A stretch of DNA of 64,000 nt from CAWBUW01 sp963792075 (lineage in GTDB: Bacteria > Chloroflexota > Anaerolineae > Anaerolineales > UBA4823). The translations under genes were made by a program, and so were the position numbers. Below, in pieces: positions 26,468-35,631 of the stretch (position 1 is its first letter; the number at the start of each line of letters is the position of its first letter). The stretch covers positions 496,001 to 560,000 of the forward strand of contig CAWBUW010000007.1 of the NCBI GenBank assembly GCA_963792075.1, written 5' to 3'. The notes under the pieces are model-generated. The model was given only the letters and a program-made list of their open reading frames with translations, was not told the DNA's origin and did no database searches.

Positions 26468-28468
26468 ATGACGCCGGTCTTCCCGTTCACAGCCATTGTA
26501 GGCCAGGAGAATATGAAACTGGCCTTGCTCCTCAATGCGATCAACCCGCTGATCGGCGGAGTCTTGATCCGTGGGGAGAAAGGCACAGCGAAAACCAGCG
26601 CGGTGCGAGCCCTGGCCCAGGTGCTGCCAGAGATGGAGGTCGTTGCCGACTGCCCTTACAACTGCCCGCCTGGTGACCCACGGCTGATGTGCCCCGACTG
26701 CCTCCGGCGACTGGAGGCCGGCGAGCGGCTGACGGTCGAGCTGCGCAGGATGCGAGTGATCGACCTGCCGCTCAATGCATCGGAGGACCGGGTAGTCGGC
26801 GCGCTGAATCTGGAACGCGCCCTCACCCAGGGCGAGCGCCGGTTCGAGCCAGGGCTTCTGGCGGAGGGCAACCGCAATCTGCTGTACGTTGACGAGATCA
26901 ATCTTTTGGATGACCATATCTCCGATTCTCTGTTGGACGCCGCCGCGATGGGCGTCAACATAGTCGAGCGTGAAGGCATGTCAGTCCAGCACCCGGCCCG
27001 TTTTATCCTCGTCGGGACGATGAACCCGGAGGAAGGCTACCTGCGCCCGCAACTGCTGGACCGCTTCGGTTTATCGGTGGACGTAAAGGCGCTCGTGGAA
27101 CTTGAAGATAGGCTGACGATCGCTGCCCGGCGGGAGGCTTTCGAAGCAGACCCGGCAGGCTTCCTTGAAGCCTGGTCGGACGCTGAAACGGAGATGGCCG
27201 GAAGGATCGTGATGGCCCGGCGGAGCCTGCCGGGAATCGATTTCCCCTACGATTTACGGAGCCAGGTCTCCTCCCTGGCAGTGCGCCTGGGATTGCATGG
27301 ACACCGCGCCGACCTGACGATCGTGAAAGCGGCGCGCGCCTTTGCGGCCTTCGAGGGCCAACCCGAGGTGACTTTTGACCATGTCCAGGCCGCGATCGAC
27401 CTGGCCCTGCCGCACCGTTTCCGGGGAGAGGCGCGCGGCCCGTCTATGCAGGGCATCCTGCGACCCTCTGATGAGGAGATGGCGAGGATGCGCAAGCAGT
27501 TAGAAGAGGAAGCCAACGATGAACTACGCCAGCGGTTGGAGTTTCTGGCCTCACGCCAGGGAGCCCGCCGTATTGGCCGCGACCGTGAGCAATTCGAGAG
27601 CCTGCGCCTCAAGCTCCTGCCGGACCGGCTTGAACGCCTGGAAGTGGGCCGGCGCACCCCGTCAAAAGTAAACCTCAAGCGCGGCCGGTACACCCGCTCT
27701 CGCTCTCAGGATCCGGTGACCGACCTCGCCATTGATGCGACCCTGCGCGCTGCCGCGCCATACCAGGTATCGCGTGGGCGGGTCAACGGGGGCCGCCTGC
27801 AATTGCGGCCGGCTGACCTGAGGCAGAAACGCCGCGAGCATAAAACTTCCAACCTCTTCGTTTTTATCGTCGATGGAAGCGGATCAGTAATGGAAAAAGA
27901 ACGCATGAGCGCCACCAAAGGGGCCGTGCTCACCTTCCTGGAGAGCGCCTACCAGAAGCGCGACCGGGTAGCGCTGGTCGTCTTCCAGGGGTACAAAGCT
28001 CAGGTCTTGCTGCCGCCCACCCCGAGCGTCGAGCTGGCGGTGAGAATTCTCGACAAGTTGGAAGTCGGCGGCTTTACCCCACTGACCCACGCTATCCTGG
28101 AGGCGTTACGGGTGGTCAAGCAAGAGCAGCTTCGCGACCCACAGTTATACCCTTTGCTCGTGTTTCTGACCGACGGCATTGGCAACATCACCATGGAGCC
28201 GAAGGCAAACTCTATCGAGGAACAGCAGCGCGCGGCCGAGTTAGTGCGGCGTGAGGGCATTCCAGCCCTGTTCATTGACCCGGGAGGCGCGTTCGACCCG
28301 AACAAGTGGCACGGCCTGTGGAGTGAGAAGCACATCCAAGATGTAACGTTGAATGTGCAGCAAATCTGCCCGGAGCTTGCCCACAAAATGGGCGCCAACT
28401 ATTACAAAATCGACGCCCTGCGCACCGGTGAGTTGTTGAAAATTCCCCGGCCGCGCCGGATACGGTAA
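26468..28468 (+). CDS. Chelatase-like AAA+/VWA protein (ChlI-ChlD fusion type)
   Basis: The 666-residue protein has an AAA+ module like magnesium-chelatase subunit I: Walker A GEKGTAKTSAVRAL, a four-Cys insert (CPYNCPPGDPRLMCPDC), and Walker B LLYVDEINLLDDH. A charged Arg-rich linker follows, then a ChlD-type region (AIDATLRAAAPYQ) and a C-terminal VWA domain with MIDAS DGSGS near residue 472. ChlI/ChlD pairs drive metal insertion into tetrapyrroles together with a large H/CobN subunit, which is absent here. In this operon it may act as an insertase or remodelling ATPase for a metallo-enzyme such as the AOR; that is inference. ATG 26468 follows the hairpin; the frame is open to 26387. Confidence 0.85.
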   Translation: MTPVFPFTAIVGQENMKLALLLNAINPLIGGVLIRGEKGTAKTSAVRALAQVLPEMEVVADCPYNCPPGDPRLMCPDCLRRLEAGERLTVELRRMRVIDLPLNASEDRVVGALNLERALTQGERRFEPGLLAEGNRNLLYVDEINLLDDHISDSLLDAAAMGVNIVEREGMSVQHPARFILVGTMNPEEGYLRPQLLDRFGLSVDVKALVELEDRLTIAARREAFEADPAGFLEAWSDAETEMAGRIVMARRSLPGIDFPYDLRSQVSSLAVRLGLHGHRADLTIVKAARAFAAFEGQPEVTFDHVQAAIDLALPHRFRGEARGPSMQGILRPSDEEMARMRKQLEEEANDELRQRLEFLASRQGARRIGRDREQFESLRLKLLPDRLERLEVGRRTPSKVNLKRGRYTRSRSQDPVTDLAIDATLRAAAPYQVSRGRVNGGRLQLRPADLRQKRREHKTSNLFVFIVDGSGSVMEKERMSATKGAVLTFLESAYQKRDRVALVVFQGYKAQVLLPPTPSVELAVRILDKLEVGGFTPLTHAILEALRVVKQEQLRDPQLYPLLVFLTDGIGNITMEPKANSIEEQQRAAELVRREGIPALFIDPGGAFDPNKWHGLWSEKHIQDVTLNVQQICPELAHKMGANYYKIDALRTGELLKIPRPRRIR

Positions 28469-28484
28469 TCGAAAGGAGCTTCTT

Positions 28485-29534
28485 TTGTCCAGCCGCAACA
28501 CACTTTACCCGTTTTCTGCCCTGGTGGGCCAGGATGAGATGAAATTGGCCCTGATCCTCAACGCCATCAACCCCTCCATCGGTGGAGTCCTCATCCGGGG
28601 CGAAAAAGGCACAGCCAAATCGACTGCGGTCCGGGGTTTGGCGAATATTTTGCCTGAGCAGCCCGGCGCAAGCGATTGTCCTTTCTTCTGCCCTCCCGAC
28701 CGGCCGGATGAGATGTGTAATAGCTGCCTGGACCGCTTCCGCCAGGGCGGTCAGCCGCCGGTCGAATTCCGCCGCATGCGCGTGGTTGACCTGCCGATCA
28801 ACGCCTCCGAGGATCGCGTGGTCGGCACCCTCGACCTGGAGCACGCCCTCCGAGAAGGGCAGAAACGGTTCGAGCCAGGCGTACTTGCTGAGGCCAACCG
28901 CAATATTCTGTACGTCGACGAGGTTAACCTGCTGGACGACCACATCGTGGACGTGTTATTGGATGCCGCAGCGATGGGTGTAAACATCGTCGAGCGCGAA
29001 GGCGTTTCCTACAGCCACCCGGCCCGCTTCATCCTGGTCGGGACGATGAACCCGGAAGAAGGTGACCTGCGCCCTCAGCTCCAGGACCGCTTCGGCTTAT
29101 GCGTCGACATCGGCGGGCTGAAAAACCCGCGCGAGCGGGTGGAGATCGTCGACCGCCGGGAGGACTATGAAACAGACCCGGAAGCCTTCGCCAGGCGCTT
29201 CGTCCAGAGCGATGAAGACCTCAGCCAATCCATCCGGGAGGCCAAAGCCCGCTTACCGCAGGTCACAACACCATCTAACTTGATGGAGATGATCGCCAGA
29301 ATCAACATTGCCCTGGATACAGACGGACACCGTGGCGATATCGTCATCCGTAAGACAGCCCGCACCCTGGCGGCCTTCGAGAAACGGTTGGAAGTGACAG
29401 AGCAGGACGTGCGGCGGGCCGGCTCGCTGAGTCTCTCTCACCGGTTGAAACGCCTGCCGCTTGAGCAGGTCCATTTGAGTGTATCCCAGATCCTTTCTGG
29501 GTTGGATTTGAGCAAAGTTGGAGCAAAAATATGA
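28485..29534 (+). CDS. Chelatase-like AAA+ ATPase (ChlI/BchI type)
   Basis: The 349-residue ATPase has Walker A GEKGTAKSTAVRGL, a four-Cys insert (CPFFCPPDRPDEMCNSC), Walker B ILYVDEVNLLDDH and sensor/arginine-finger blocks (LVGTMNPEEGDLRPQLQDRFGL) typical of magnesium-chelatase subunit I. It starts at TTG 28485 with GGAG 7 bases upstream. It is clearly paralogous to the AAA+ half of the preceding gene and would form a mixed hexamer with it. The stop overlaps the next ATG by 4 bases. No bacteriochlorophyll or cobalamin genes are nearby, so a tetrapyrrole role is unlikely. Confidence 0.87.
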   Translation: MSSRNTLYPFSALVGQDEMKLALILNAINPSIGGVLIRGEKGTAKSTAVRGLANILPEQPGASDCPFFCPPDRPDEMCNSCLDRFRQGGQPPVEFRRMRVVDLPINASEDRVVGTLDLEHALREGQKRFEPGVLAEANRNILYVDEVNLLDDHIVDVLLDAAAMGVNIVEREGVSYSHPARFILVGTMNPEEGDLRPQLQDRFGLCVDIGGLKNPRERVEIVDRREDYETDPEAFARRFVQSDEDLSQSIREAKARLPQVTTPSNLMEMIARINIALDTDGHRGDIVIRKTARTLAAFEKRLEVTEQDVRRAGSLSLSHRLKRLPLEQVHLSVSQILSGLDLSKVGAKI

Positions 29535-30286
29535 CCGGACGATTGCAAAATAAAGTTTCGCTGATCACGGGGGCAGGGTCAGGGATCGGCCGTGCAACAG
29601 CGCTTCTCTTCGGCCGTGAAGGGAGCAGTGTGGTCGTTACAGACCTGAACGAAAAAGGTGGGCAAGAGACCGCAGCGACCATCGTTCAGGAAGGCGGGAA
29701 GGCGGCTTTCGTGCGAGTCGATGTGTCGAAAGCGGCGGACCTCCAGGCTGGGGTCCGGGTCGCGCATGAACAGTTTGGTGGCCTGCATGTGCTCTTCAAC
29801 AATGCCGCCGTGGCCTTGGTTGGGAAGGATGGGAAGGTCACCGAAATTTCGGAAGAGGTGTGGGATTTCATTATGGCGGTCAATCTTAAGGGCCTTTACC
29901 TGGCCTGTAAGTACGCTATCCCCGAGATGGTGAGATGTGGTGGTGGCTCGATTATCAACAACGCTTCGGTCGCTGCCCTGGTAGCTGAGCCAGACATGGA
30001 TGCTTACACAGCTACCAAGGGCGGGGTTCTGTCCCTTACTCGCTCTATCGCAGTTGGATACGCCGCGCAGAACATCCGCTGCAACAGCATCGCGCCCGGG
30101 CTGATCCGCACCCCGATGGTTACCGGGGCAACCAGCCAACTGGTCGAACGATTCCAGCGCGACACATTGCTGCCCATGGGCGAGCCGGAGGACGTGGCTT
30201 ACCTCGCGCTTTACCTGGCCTCGGATGAATCACGCTTCGCCACAGGAGCAAATTACGTCATTGATGGAGGCTATACAACCCGGTGA
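29531..30286 (+). CDS. Classical SDR family oxidoreductase (not mycofactocin type)
   Basis: The 251-residue SDR has TGAGSGIG, VTDLNEKGG after beta-2 (Asp favours NAD), Ser in NNASVAALV and YTATK. It lacks the long beta-2 insert of the five SDRs upstream, so it probably uses free NAD(H). That would give the operon one enzyme able to exchange electrons with the pyridine nucleotide pool. It overlaps the preceding gene by 4 bases and mftB by 4 bases. Confidence 0.88.
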   Translation: MTGRLQNKVSLITGAGSGIGRATALLFGREGSSVVVTDLNEKGGQETAATIVQEGGKAAFVRVDVSKAADLQAGVRVAHEQFGGLHVLFNNAAVALVGKDGKVTEISEEVWDFIMAVNLKGLYLACKYAIPEMVRCGGGSIINNASVAALVAEPDMDAYTATKGGVLSLTRSIAVGYAAQNIRCNSIAPGLIRTPMVTGATSQLVERFQRDTLLPMGEPEDVAYLALYLASDESRFATGANYVIDGGYTTR

Positions 30287-30555
30287 ACCCGAACGCATGC
30301 TACCGCCTCTCGAAGAACGCATCCATCCGCCCCGAGCGCTTCGGCGGTCTGCTTTACCGCCACGACAACCGGCGGTTGTACTTCCTCTATTCGCGGGATC
30401 TGGTCGATTTCGTAAGCCGCTTGGATGAGAAACGCGCTTTGGCCGAACAGCTTCGGGCCTTTCAAGTCGCGCAGGAACTACCCGATTCTTCCAGGGAGGC
30501 GCTTCTCAGGGCGCTAACCCAGCTTGAAAAGATGGAGGTGCTGCATGAGCTATGA
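30283..30555 (+). CDS. mftB: Mycofactocin peptide chaperone MftB (RRE/PqqD-like)
   Basis: The 90-residue protein reads YRLSKNASIRPERFGGLLYRH near its start and has RRLYFLYSRDLVDFV. These match the MftB pattern (RPE.FG..Y...RRL.FL.S..L), a RiPP recognition element that binds the MftA leader and hands it to MftC. It starts at GTG 30283, overlapping the SDR stop, and overlaps mftC by 11 bases. The tight coupling supports a stable MftB-MftC pair. Confidence 0.9.
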   Translation: MNPNACYRLSKNASIRPERFGGLLYRHDNRRLYFLYSRDLVDFVSRLDEKRALAEQLRAFQVAQELPDSSREALLRALTQLEKMEVLHEL

Positions 30556-31633
30556 CCTCTTGCGACAGGGCCTCTCCGCCCCAGTCTGCCTGACCTGGGA
30601 GCTAACCTACGCCTGCAACTTGCGCTGCGTGCACTGTCTGTCTTCCTCCGGCCGGCGGCACGAGGGTGAACTAACTACCCTCGAAGCCAAGCGGCTGATC
30701 GACGAGTGGGCCGAGATGCATGTGTTTTACATCAACGTCGGGGGCGGGGAGCCGTTGGTCCGCCCGGATTTCTACGAGCTGATGGATTACACACTGGAAC
30801 GCGGTATCGGTGTTAAGTTCAGTACCAATGGGACGCTGGTAGACGAAAGGGCTGCGGACTGGATCGCCTCGCGCGATTACCTGGATGTGCAGATCAGCCT
30901 GGACGGAGCCACACCGGAAACCAACGATCCTGTCCGTGGATCGGGTGTTTATGCTCGCGCCCGCAAGGCGATCGAGCGACTGGCGGAACGCGGCCTTTCC
31001 CCGAAGGTAAACATGGTGGTCACCAGCCAGAATTTCCACGAAATCGAAGACCTGTACGCGTTCTTAGGCCAATGCGGAGGTGAGCTGCGCCTCACCCGGC
31101 TGCGACCGACAGGACGCGGTCGCGCAGTCTGGCAATCCCTGCGGCCCAGCCGGGTGCAGAACCGGGCATTATATGAATGGTTGCTGGTCCACCCTGATGT
31201 GCTGACCGGTGACTCTTTCTTCCACCTTGGTGCGTACGGGAAACCGCTCGAAGGGATGAACCTGTGCGGGGCAGGACGCATTGTGTGCTGCGTGGACCCT
31301 GTCGGGGAGGTATATGCCTGCCCCTTCTTGCTCACCGAGGAGTATTCAACCGGCAACGTGCGCCAGCCGGGAGGTTTTACCGCTATCTGGCGAGAGTCAG
31401 CCCTTTTCGCTCACCTGAGAAGCTGGCAAGTGGGCGGTGCTTGCCAAACGTGCAATGCCTACTCGCTGTGTCATGGAGGCTGCATCGCCGTCAAGCACCT
31501 CACCGGTCTGCCTGTCGACGCACCCGACCCGGATTGTGTGTTTGAAGGTGAAAAGACAAGGTTTGACATGGTTTCTATTGGCTTGGGTGCGGATGAGCGC
31601 GAATTTGCGCAGACAATTGAGAATGCGCAATGA
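30545..31633 (+). CDS. mftC: Mycofactocin radical SAM maturase MftC
   Basis: The 362-residue enzyme has the radical SAM motif CNLRCVHC at about residues 23-30 and a C-terminal SPASM region with auxiliary-cluster cysteines (LCGAGRIVCCVDPVGEVYACPF, GACQTCNAYSLCHGGC). It ends with the MftC-typical LTGLPVDAPDPDCV. MftC oxidatively decarboxylates the C-terminal Tyr of MftA and then forms the Val-Tyr carbon-carbon bond. ATG 30545 lies inside the end of mftB; the open frame extends to 30524. The following gene starts 36 bases on. Confidence 0.95.
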   Translation: MSYDLLRQGLSAPVCLTWELTYACNLRCVHCLSSSGRRHEGELTTLEAKRLIDEWAEMHVFYINVGGGEPLVRPDFYELMDYTLERGIGVKFSTNGTLVDERAADWIASRDYLDVQISLDGATPETNDPVRGSGVYARARKAIERLAERGLSPKVNMVVTSQNFHEIEDLYAFLGQCGGELRLTRLRPTGRGRAVWQSLRPSRVQNRALYEWLLVHPDVLTGDSFFHLGAYGKPLEGMNLCGAGRIVCCVDPVGEVYACPFLLTEEYSTGNVRQPGGFTAIWRESALFAHLRSWQVGGACQTCNAYSLCHGGCIAVKHLTGLPVDAPDPDCVFEGEKTRFDMVSIGLGADEREFAQTIENAQ

Positions 31634-31669
31634 CCATAACATCCAGTTATTTCTTGAGGTGGATACGAT

Positions 31670-33571
31670 ATGACTGCTACCAACTCTAGCCGACCTTACG
31701 ACCTGGAATTTCGCACGGTTTGCGGGGTTTGCCCGGCCGGGTGCGGCCTGAAGCTGTACGTAAAGGATGGGCAGGTAGTAGACCTGCTCGGTGACGAGTT
31801 TCATCCGGTGAACCAGGGGGCGTTGTGTGCCCGCGGCTCTGCGTTTTTTCAGCACTTCGGCAACCTGGCCAGGCTGCAACAGGCGGCGTTCCGGCAGGCC
31901 ACGGACCAGGAATATACCCTTCACTCCTGGGACGAAGCTTTGGACTACGCTGCAGCCCGCCTTAAACCGATCCTCGAGCAGTACGGCCCGCAGGCGTTGG
32001 CGATTACCGCTTCCAGGACGCTCGAAGCCGGTGACCGCCTCGGGGCGGCGCACCTGGCGCTCGCGACCGGCGCCCGCCTGTTGGAGGAGAGCTCCCCAGC
32101 GGCAGCCGGTCTCGGCCTGGATCTCCTTTTCCCACCGGAGCAATGGGACGCGGCGGGGTGCGTGCTGGTCTTGGGAGGCGATCCGGCCGTCGATTATCCG
32201 GTCGCATTCCGTCGTGTTTTGGAGGCTTCTGCCCGCCGCACGCCAGTGATCGCAGTTGCTGCCCGTTTTACCTCCACCCTTTCCAAAGCCGAGCTTGCGT
32301 TGCAGATCCGCCCTGGCAGCGAGGCAGTCTTCCTGATGGCCCTGGCCAAGGTCCTCCTTGAGGAGCAGACACCCGAGGAAGAATCCGGTGAACTGCTGGG
32401 TGAGGCTGCCTGGGTCGAAGCGGTCAAGAGCCTCTCGTGGGAGGACTTAGAAGAGCTGACCTGGCTGCCTCAGACTTCGATCCGGCGCGCCGGGCTGACC
32501 TGGGCCGCCCACCTGCCTGGCCTTCTGATTGGCGGCGGGGAGGCCAGCCCTGAAGTCTTGCGTGCTGCCCGCTGGTTGCTCAACCTGAGCAACCGCCGAC
32601 TAAAAGAGAAAAAAGCTGACAGCGCGAGCCATTGTCCCCGGCCCAGCGGCTGGGATTGGCTCTCGCAGTCATGTTGGCCTACAGTATCATCCCTTCCTGG
32701 CCAGGCCTCCGGCGAAATGGATGGCAGCCAGCCGGTGAGGGCCGTGATTGGCAGCGGAGAATTCTGGCCTGCGCTGGAAGCCTCGCTCGACCTCAGCCAG
32801 GTGGAGTTGGTGGTGGTATTCGGCGCTTATCCCGGGCAAACCTATGAACGCGCGCAGGTCTCGCTGCCGGCAGCCGGACCCGGCGAGTGTGAATGCCTGT
32901 TCGCCAGCCACGACCGCCGCCTCCAGCGCAGCCCCGCGGCCATTGCTCCACCGGGCGAGGCACGCAGCGCGCTGGAATTCTGGGCCGGACTGGGCGGGCG
33001 GCTTTCTCCTGATTACAATTTCCCCTGGCACAAGACGGGTGGCTCAGGCGCTAAGGATTTTTCTCCGGACTGGGAAGAATTTCTTCGAACATTCCTGGCG
33101 GAGGCAGGCGGGATCGAGCAAGACGCGCTCGACTTGCCAGGCGGCCCAGTCTGGTTTACGCCTGACCGGTCGCCAGCCGCACCGGTCCCAGCCCTCGGAT
33201 CGCCTCCACACTTCGACGCTCCCCGCCCTACGCCCCTACAGCCCTTATTGCTGTACCGGGATACAGCGCAGGATGGTGAATTTGCCTGGTGGTCGTGGCT
33301 GCATCCTGATGGGGACCAGGCCTCTTTCTTCCTGCACCCGGCCCTGGCGATGGCACTGGAAGTGCAGAACGGCGAGGCCTTGGTGGTGGACGATGGGAAG
33401 CGCCAGCTCGCCGGACGGGCCACATTGACCCACGCCCTGCCCGAAAGGGTGATTTGGGCTTCTGCTGGTACGCCTGTGACATCTGCAGTGTCCGTCTTTC
33501 CCAGGGGGGGCAGCCCCGCGAGGGCGTTAGCCCGCCTGCGTGTCTTTTTCCAAAATGCGGAAGGTGAATGA
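31670..33571 (+). CDS. Molybdopterin-oxidoreductase-like iron-sulfur protein (NuoG/FdhA type, divergent)
   Basis: The 633-residue protein starts with a [4Fe-4S] motif (VCGVCPAGCGLKL, then ALCARGSAFF), as in formate dehydrogenase alpha and NuoG. Rossmann-like molybdopterin domains follow (VLVLGGDPAVDYPVAF, LQIRPGSEAVFL) and a C-terminal dinucleotide-binding barrel (MALEVQNGEALVVDD, PERVIWASAGTPVTSAVSVF). Where formate dehydrogenases have the Sec/Cys ligand after RLCH, this reads LEESSPAAAGLG, and the chain is shorter than usual. It may be catalytically dead and act as an electron-transfer scaffold, as in NuoG. It is followed by a ferredoxin-like partner one base after its stop. Confidence 0.75.
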   Translation: MTATNSSRPYDLEFRTVCGVCPAGCGLKLYVKDGQVVDLLGDEFHPVNQGALCARGSAFFQHFGNLARLQQAAFRQATDQEYTLHSWDEALDYAAARLKPILEQYGPQALAITASRTLEAGDRLGAAHLALATGARLLEESSPAAAGLGLDLLFPPEQWDAAGCVLVLGGDPAVDYPVAFRRVLEASARRTPVIAVAARFTSTLSKAELALQIRPGSEAVFLMALAKVLLEEQTPEEESGELLGEAAWVEAVKSLSWEDLEELTWLPQTSIRRAGLTWAAHLPGLLIGGGEASPEVLRAARWLLNLSNRRLKEKKADSASHCPRPSGWDWLSQSCWPTVSSLPGQASGEMDGSQPVRAVIGSGEFWPALEASLDLSQVELVVVFGAYPGQTYERAQVSLPAAGPGECECLFASHDRRLQRSPAAIAPPGEARSALEFWAGLGGRLSPDYNFPWHKTGGSGAKDFSPDWEEFLRTFLAEAGGIEQDALDLPGGPVWFTPDRSPAAPVPALGSPPHFDAPRPTPLQPLLLYRDTAQDGEFAWWSWLHPDGDQASFFLHPALAMALEVQNGEALVVDDGKRQLAGRATLTHALPERVIWASAGTPVTSAVSVFPRGGSPARALARLRVFFQNAEGE

Positions 33572-33572
33572 A

Positions 33573-34118
33573 ATGGCCTATCGCTTGCTGATCGACGAAC
33601 AACTCTGCACTGGGTGTAGAAGCTGCGAGGTCGCCTGCCAGTTAGAGCACGGCCTGCCCGCAGAAACCCGCCCGATGCGCATCCTTTCTATAGGACCTTT
33701 CCATGTGAAAGGCTCGCAATGGATGGTTTTTCAACCCTCCACCTGCACACACTGCGCCAGCCCGGTTTGCGTCCAGGCCTGTGCGCAAGGTGCCATGCAG
33801 CAGCGGCCGGATGGGATTGTTTTTTCAGATCCCGGTCTGTGCATCGGCTGCCGGTCCTGTGCGGCCGCCTGTCCGACCTCAGCGCCTGTTTTCAACCCTT
33901 CTACCGGCAAGATCGCTAAATGCGATTATTGCCTCAAGCGGGTCGAAAACGGCCTGCAGCCGGCATGCGTGGTCAAATGTCCTACTGGAGCACTGGCATT
34001 TGGGGTTATCGGTCAATTAGTAACCCGGCGGCAACGGAAATTTTCTGAGCAGATGGCGGCTGCATTGCCAGGTAGCTGGCAGACAGCCCTACCGGGCGAC
34101 GAAGGAGGTGCACTATGA
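33573..34118 (+). CDS. 4Fe-4S dicluster ferredoxin-like electron-transfer subunit
   Basis: The 181-residue protein resembles HycB/DmsB/FdhB subunits. It has four cysteine clusters: CTGCRSCEVAC, CTHCASPVCVQAC, CIGCRSCAAAC and CDYCLKRVENGLQPACVVKC, so up to four [4Fe-4S] centres. ATG 33573 has an AAGGTG site 7 bases upstream; the open frame extends to 33540 inside the previous gene. It probably carries electrons between the molybdopterin-like protein and the Hdr subunits. The stop overlaps the next ATG by 4 bases. Confidence 0.87.
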   Translation: MAYRLLIDEQLCTGCRSCEVACQLEHGLPAETRPMRILSIGPFHVKGSQWMVFQPSTCTHCASPVCVQACAQGAMQQRPDGIVFSDPGLCIGCRSCAAACPTSAPVFNPSTGKIAKCDYCLKRVENGLQPACVVKCPTGALAFGVIGQLVTRRQRKFSEQMAAALPGSWQTALPGDEGGAL

Positions 34119-34732
34119 CCCTTTCAATCCGGCTTACCGGCGCTACCGAAGCGCGGGCTTTTCTCCGCCAGGTCATGACCGCGAGCGGGCAGAACCTGGT
34201 CGCCTGTCTGCAGTGCGGCAAATGCACCGGAGGCTGCCCGGTGGCATGGGCTTTGCCTTACGGGCCGCGCCAAACGATCGAGATGATCCAGCTCGGCCTG
34301 AAAGAGGAAGTCCTCTCTACCCAGCTCCCGTGGGTGTGCGTGGGCTGCACCATTTGCGCCTCGCGCTGTCCGGTACAGATCGATTTCTCGCGAGTGGCAT
34401 CTGCCATAGTCGAGATTGCGGTGCAAGAAGAGCGGCGTCCCGCCGCACCCGACATCCACACCTGGGAGGAGACCTTCCTGGCATCCGTACAAAGTAATGG
34501 GCGGGTGCGCGAGGTGCGCTCAATCCTGGAGATGAACTTGCGGGCCGGGCACCCCTGGCGAGATGCTTTTACCGGACTGAAGATGATCGCGCACGGCATG
34601 ATCGGCGCCGAAGATCTGTTGGGTCACCCCAGCGAAGGCCAGCCCGCGGTCGGCAAGATCTTTGCCAACCTACGCCAGGTACGTCAAAAAAGTTCCAGGA
34701 CCGCTGGGATCGGGCAGGAGAGCGATAAATGA
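34115..34732 (+). CDS. hdrC: Heterodisulfide reductase subunit C-like protein
   Basis: The 205-residue protein has two [4Fe-4S] motifs, CLQCGKCTGGCPV and CVGCTICASRCPV. Between them is the HdrC-typical PYGPRQTIEMIQLGLKEEVL. The C-terminal half is helical, with no membrane segments. In soluble HdrABC, the C subunit relays electrons from HdrA to HdrB. It overlaps both neighbours by 4 bases. Confidence 0.87.
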   Translation: MTLSIRLTGATEARAFLRQVMTASGQNLVACLQCGKCTGGCPVAWALPYGPRQTIEMIQLGLKEEVLSTQLPWVCVGCTICASRCPVQIDFSRVASAIVEIAVQEERRPAAPDIHTWEETFLASVQSNGRVREVRSILEMNLRAGHPWRDAFTGLKMIAHGMIGAEDLLGHPSEGQPAVGKIFANLRQVRQKSSRTAGIGQESDK

Positions 34733-35631
34733 AGATCACATATTACCCCGGCTGCTCGTTGAGGAGCACCGGTCGAGCTTACGATATGTCGGTGCGAGCC
34801 GTATGCACGGCGCTTGGTATCGAGCTGATCGAACCGGCAGGTTGGGTTTGCTGCGGCTCCTCGCCCGCCTATAAGGTGGACCGCCTGCTGTCCCTCTCCC
34901 TTTCCGCCCAGAACCTGAACCTGGCGGCGCGCGCGAGCGCGACCGGGACTGGGGAGATGGTCACCCCCTGCCCGTATTGCTTCCGCCGTTTGAAGAGCGC
35001 CCAGGCGGAAATCGGCGCCAGCCCGGAACTAAAGAACGAGGTCGAGGCGGCCCTTGGCGAGGCTTACGCTGGGGACATCTCCGTGCGCAACATGCTTGAC
35101 TTCCTCGCCAACGAGGTGGGGGCAGATGCGATCCGGGATCGTGTGGTGCGGTCTCTGCACGGTTTGAAAGTCGTGCCTTATTACGGCTGCGCCCTCACCC
35201 GGCCTGCCCGCCTGACGGGTTTCGACCATCCGGAGAACCCGCAGTCACTGGATAAACTCCTGGCTGCGCTGGGAGCCGATGTGGTGGATTGGAATTATAA
35301 AACCGAGTGCTGCGGAGCCGGGCTTTCGGTGACGCGACCGGAAGTGGTAGTGAAGCTGGGCCAGCGCATCTTGGAACAGGCGCATCTGGCTGGAGCCGAA
35401 GCTATTGCCTTGCCCTGCCAGCTCTGCCATGCCAATCTTGACGTGCGCCAGCCGGCGATGCAGCCTTCCGCAGACGAGCGAACTCCGGTTTTGTTCTTCA
35501 CCCAACTGATGGGCATCGCCTTCGGACTGCCCGAAGAGGCGCTCGGTCTGCGCCACCACGTGGTCGATCCCCGCCCACTGCTGGGGAAGGTCCTCACCCG
35601 CCAACCCGAGCGAACGCCAACCGGAGCATGA
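34729..35631 (+). CDS. hdrB: Heterodisulfide reductase subunit B-like protein (two CCG domains)
   Basis: The 300-residue protein has two complete CCG domains: YYPGCSL with VCCGSSPA and CPYC, then YYGCAL with ECCGAG and CQLC. In HdrB these bind two noncubane [4Fe-4S] clusters that reduce a disulfide or pass electrons singly to a thiol or other acceptor. All key cysteines are present, so this subunit should be active. It overlaps both neighbours by 4 bases. CoM-S-S-CoB is not expected in this organism, so the acceptor is unknown. Confidence 0.9.
   Translation: MKITYYPGCSLRSTGRAYDMSVRAVCTALGIELIEPAGWVCCGSSPAYKVDRLLSLSLSAQNLNLAARASATGTGEMVTPCPYCFRRLKSAQAEIGASPELKNEVEAALGEAYAGDISVRNMLDFLANEVGADAIRDRVVRSLHGLKVVPYYGCALTRPARLTGFDHPENPQSLDKLLAALGADVVDWNYKTECCGAGLSVTRPEVVVKLGQRILEQAHLAGAEAIALPCQLCHANLDVRQPAMQPSADERTPVLFFTQLMGIAFGLPEEALGLRHHVVDPRPLLGKVLTRQPERTPTGA

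Noticed and set aside
26468..29534. Magnesium chelatase for bacteriochlorophyll synthesis
   Set aside because: No large H subunit and no other tetrapyrrole genes are present; the neighbours are mycofactocin and redox genes.
31397..32143. Long open frames on the opposite strand of mftC and the molybdopterin-like gene, and similar ones around 39542-40252 and 43156-43749
   Set aside because: They are shadows of GC-rich coding sequence with no motif or ribosome site. The sense genes are clearly real.
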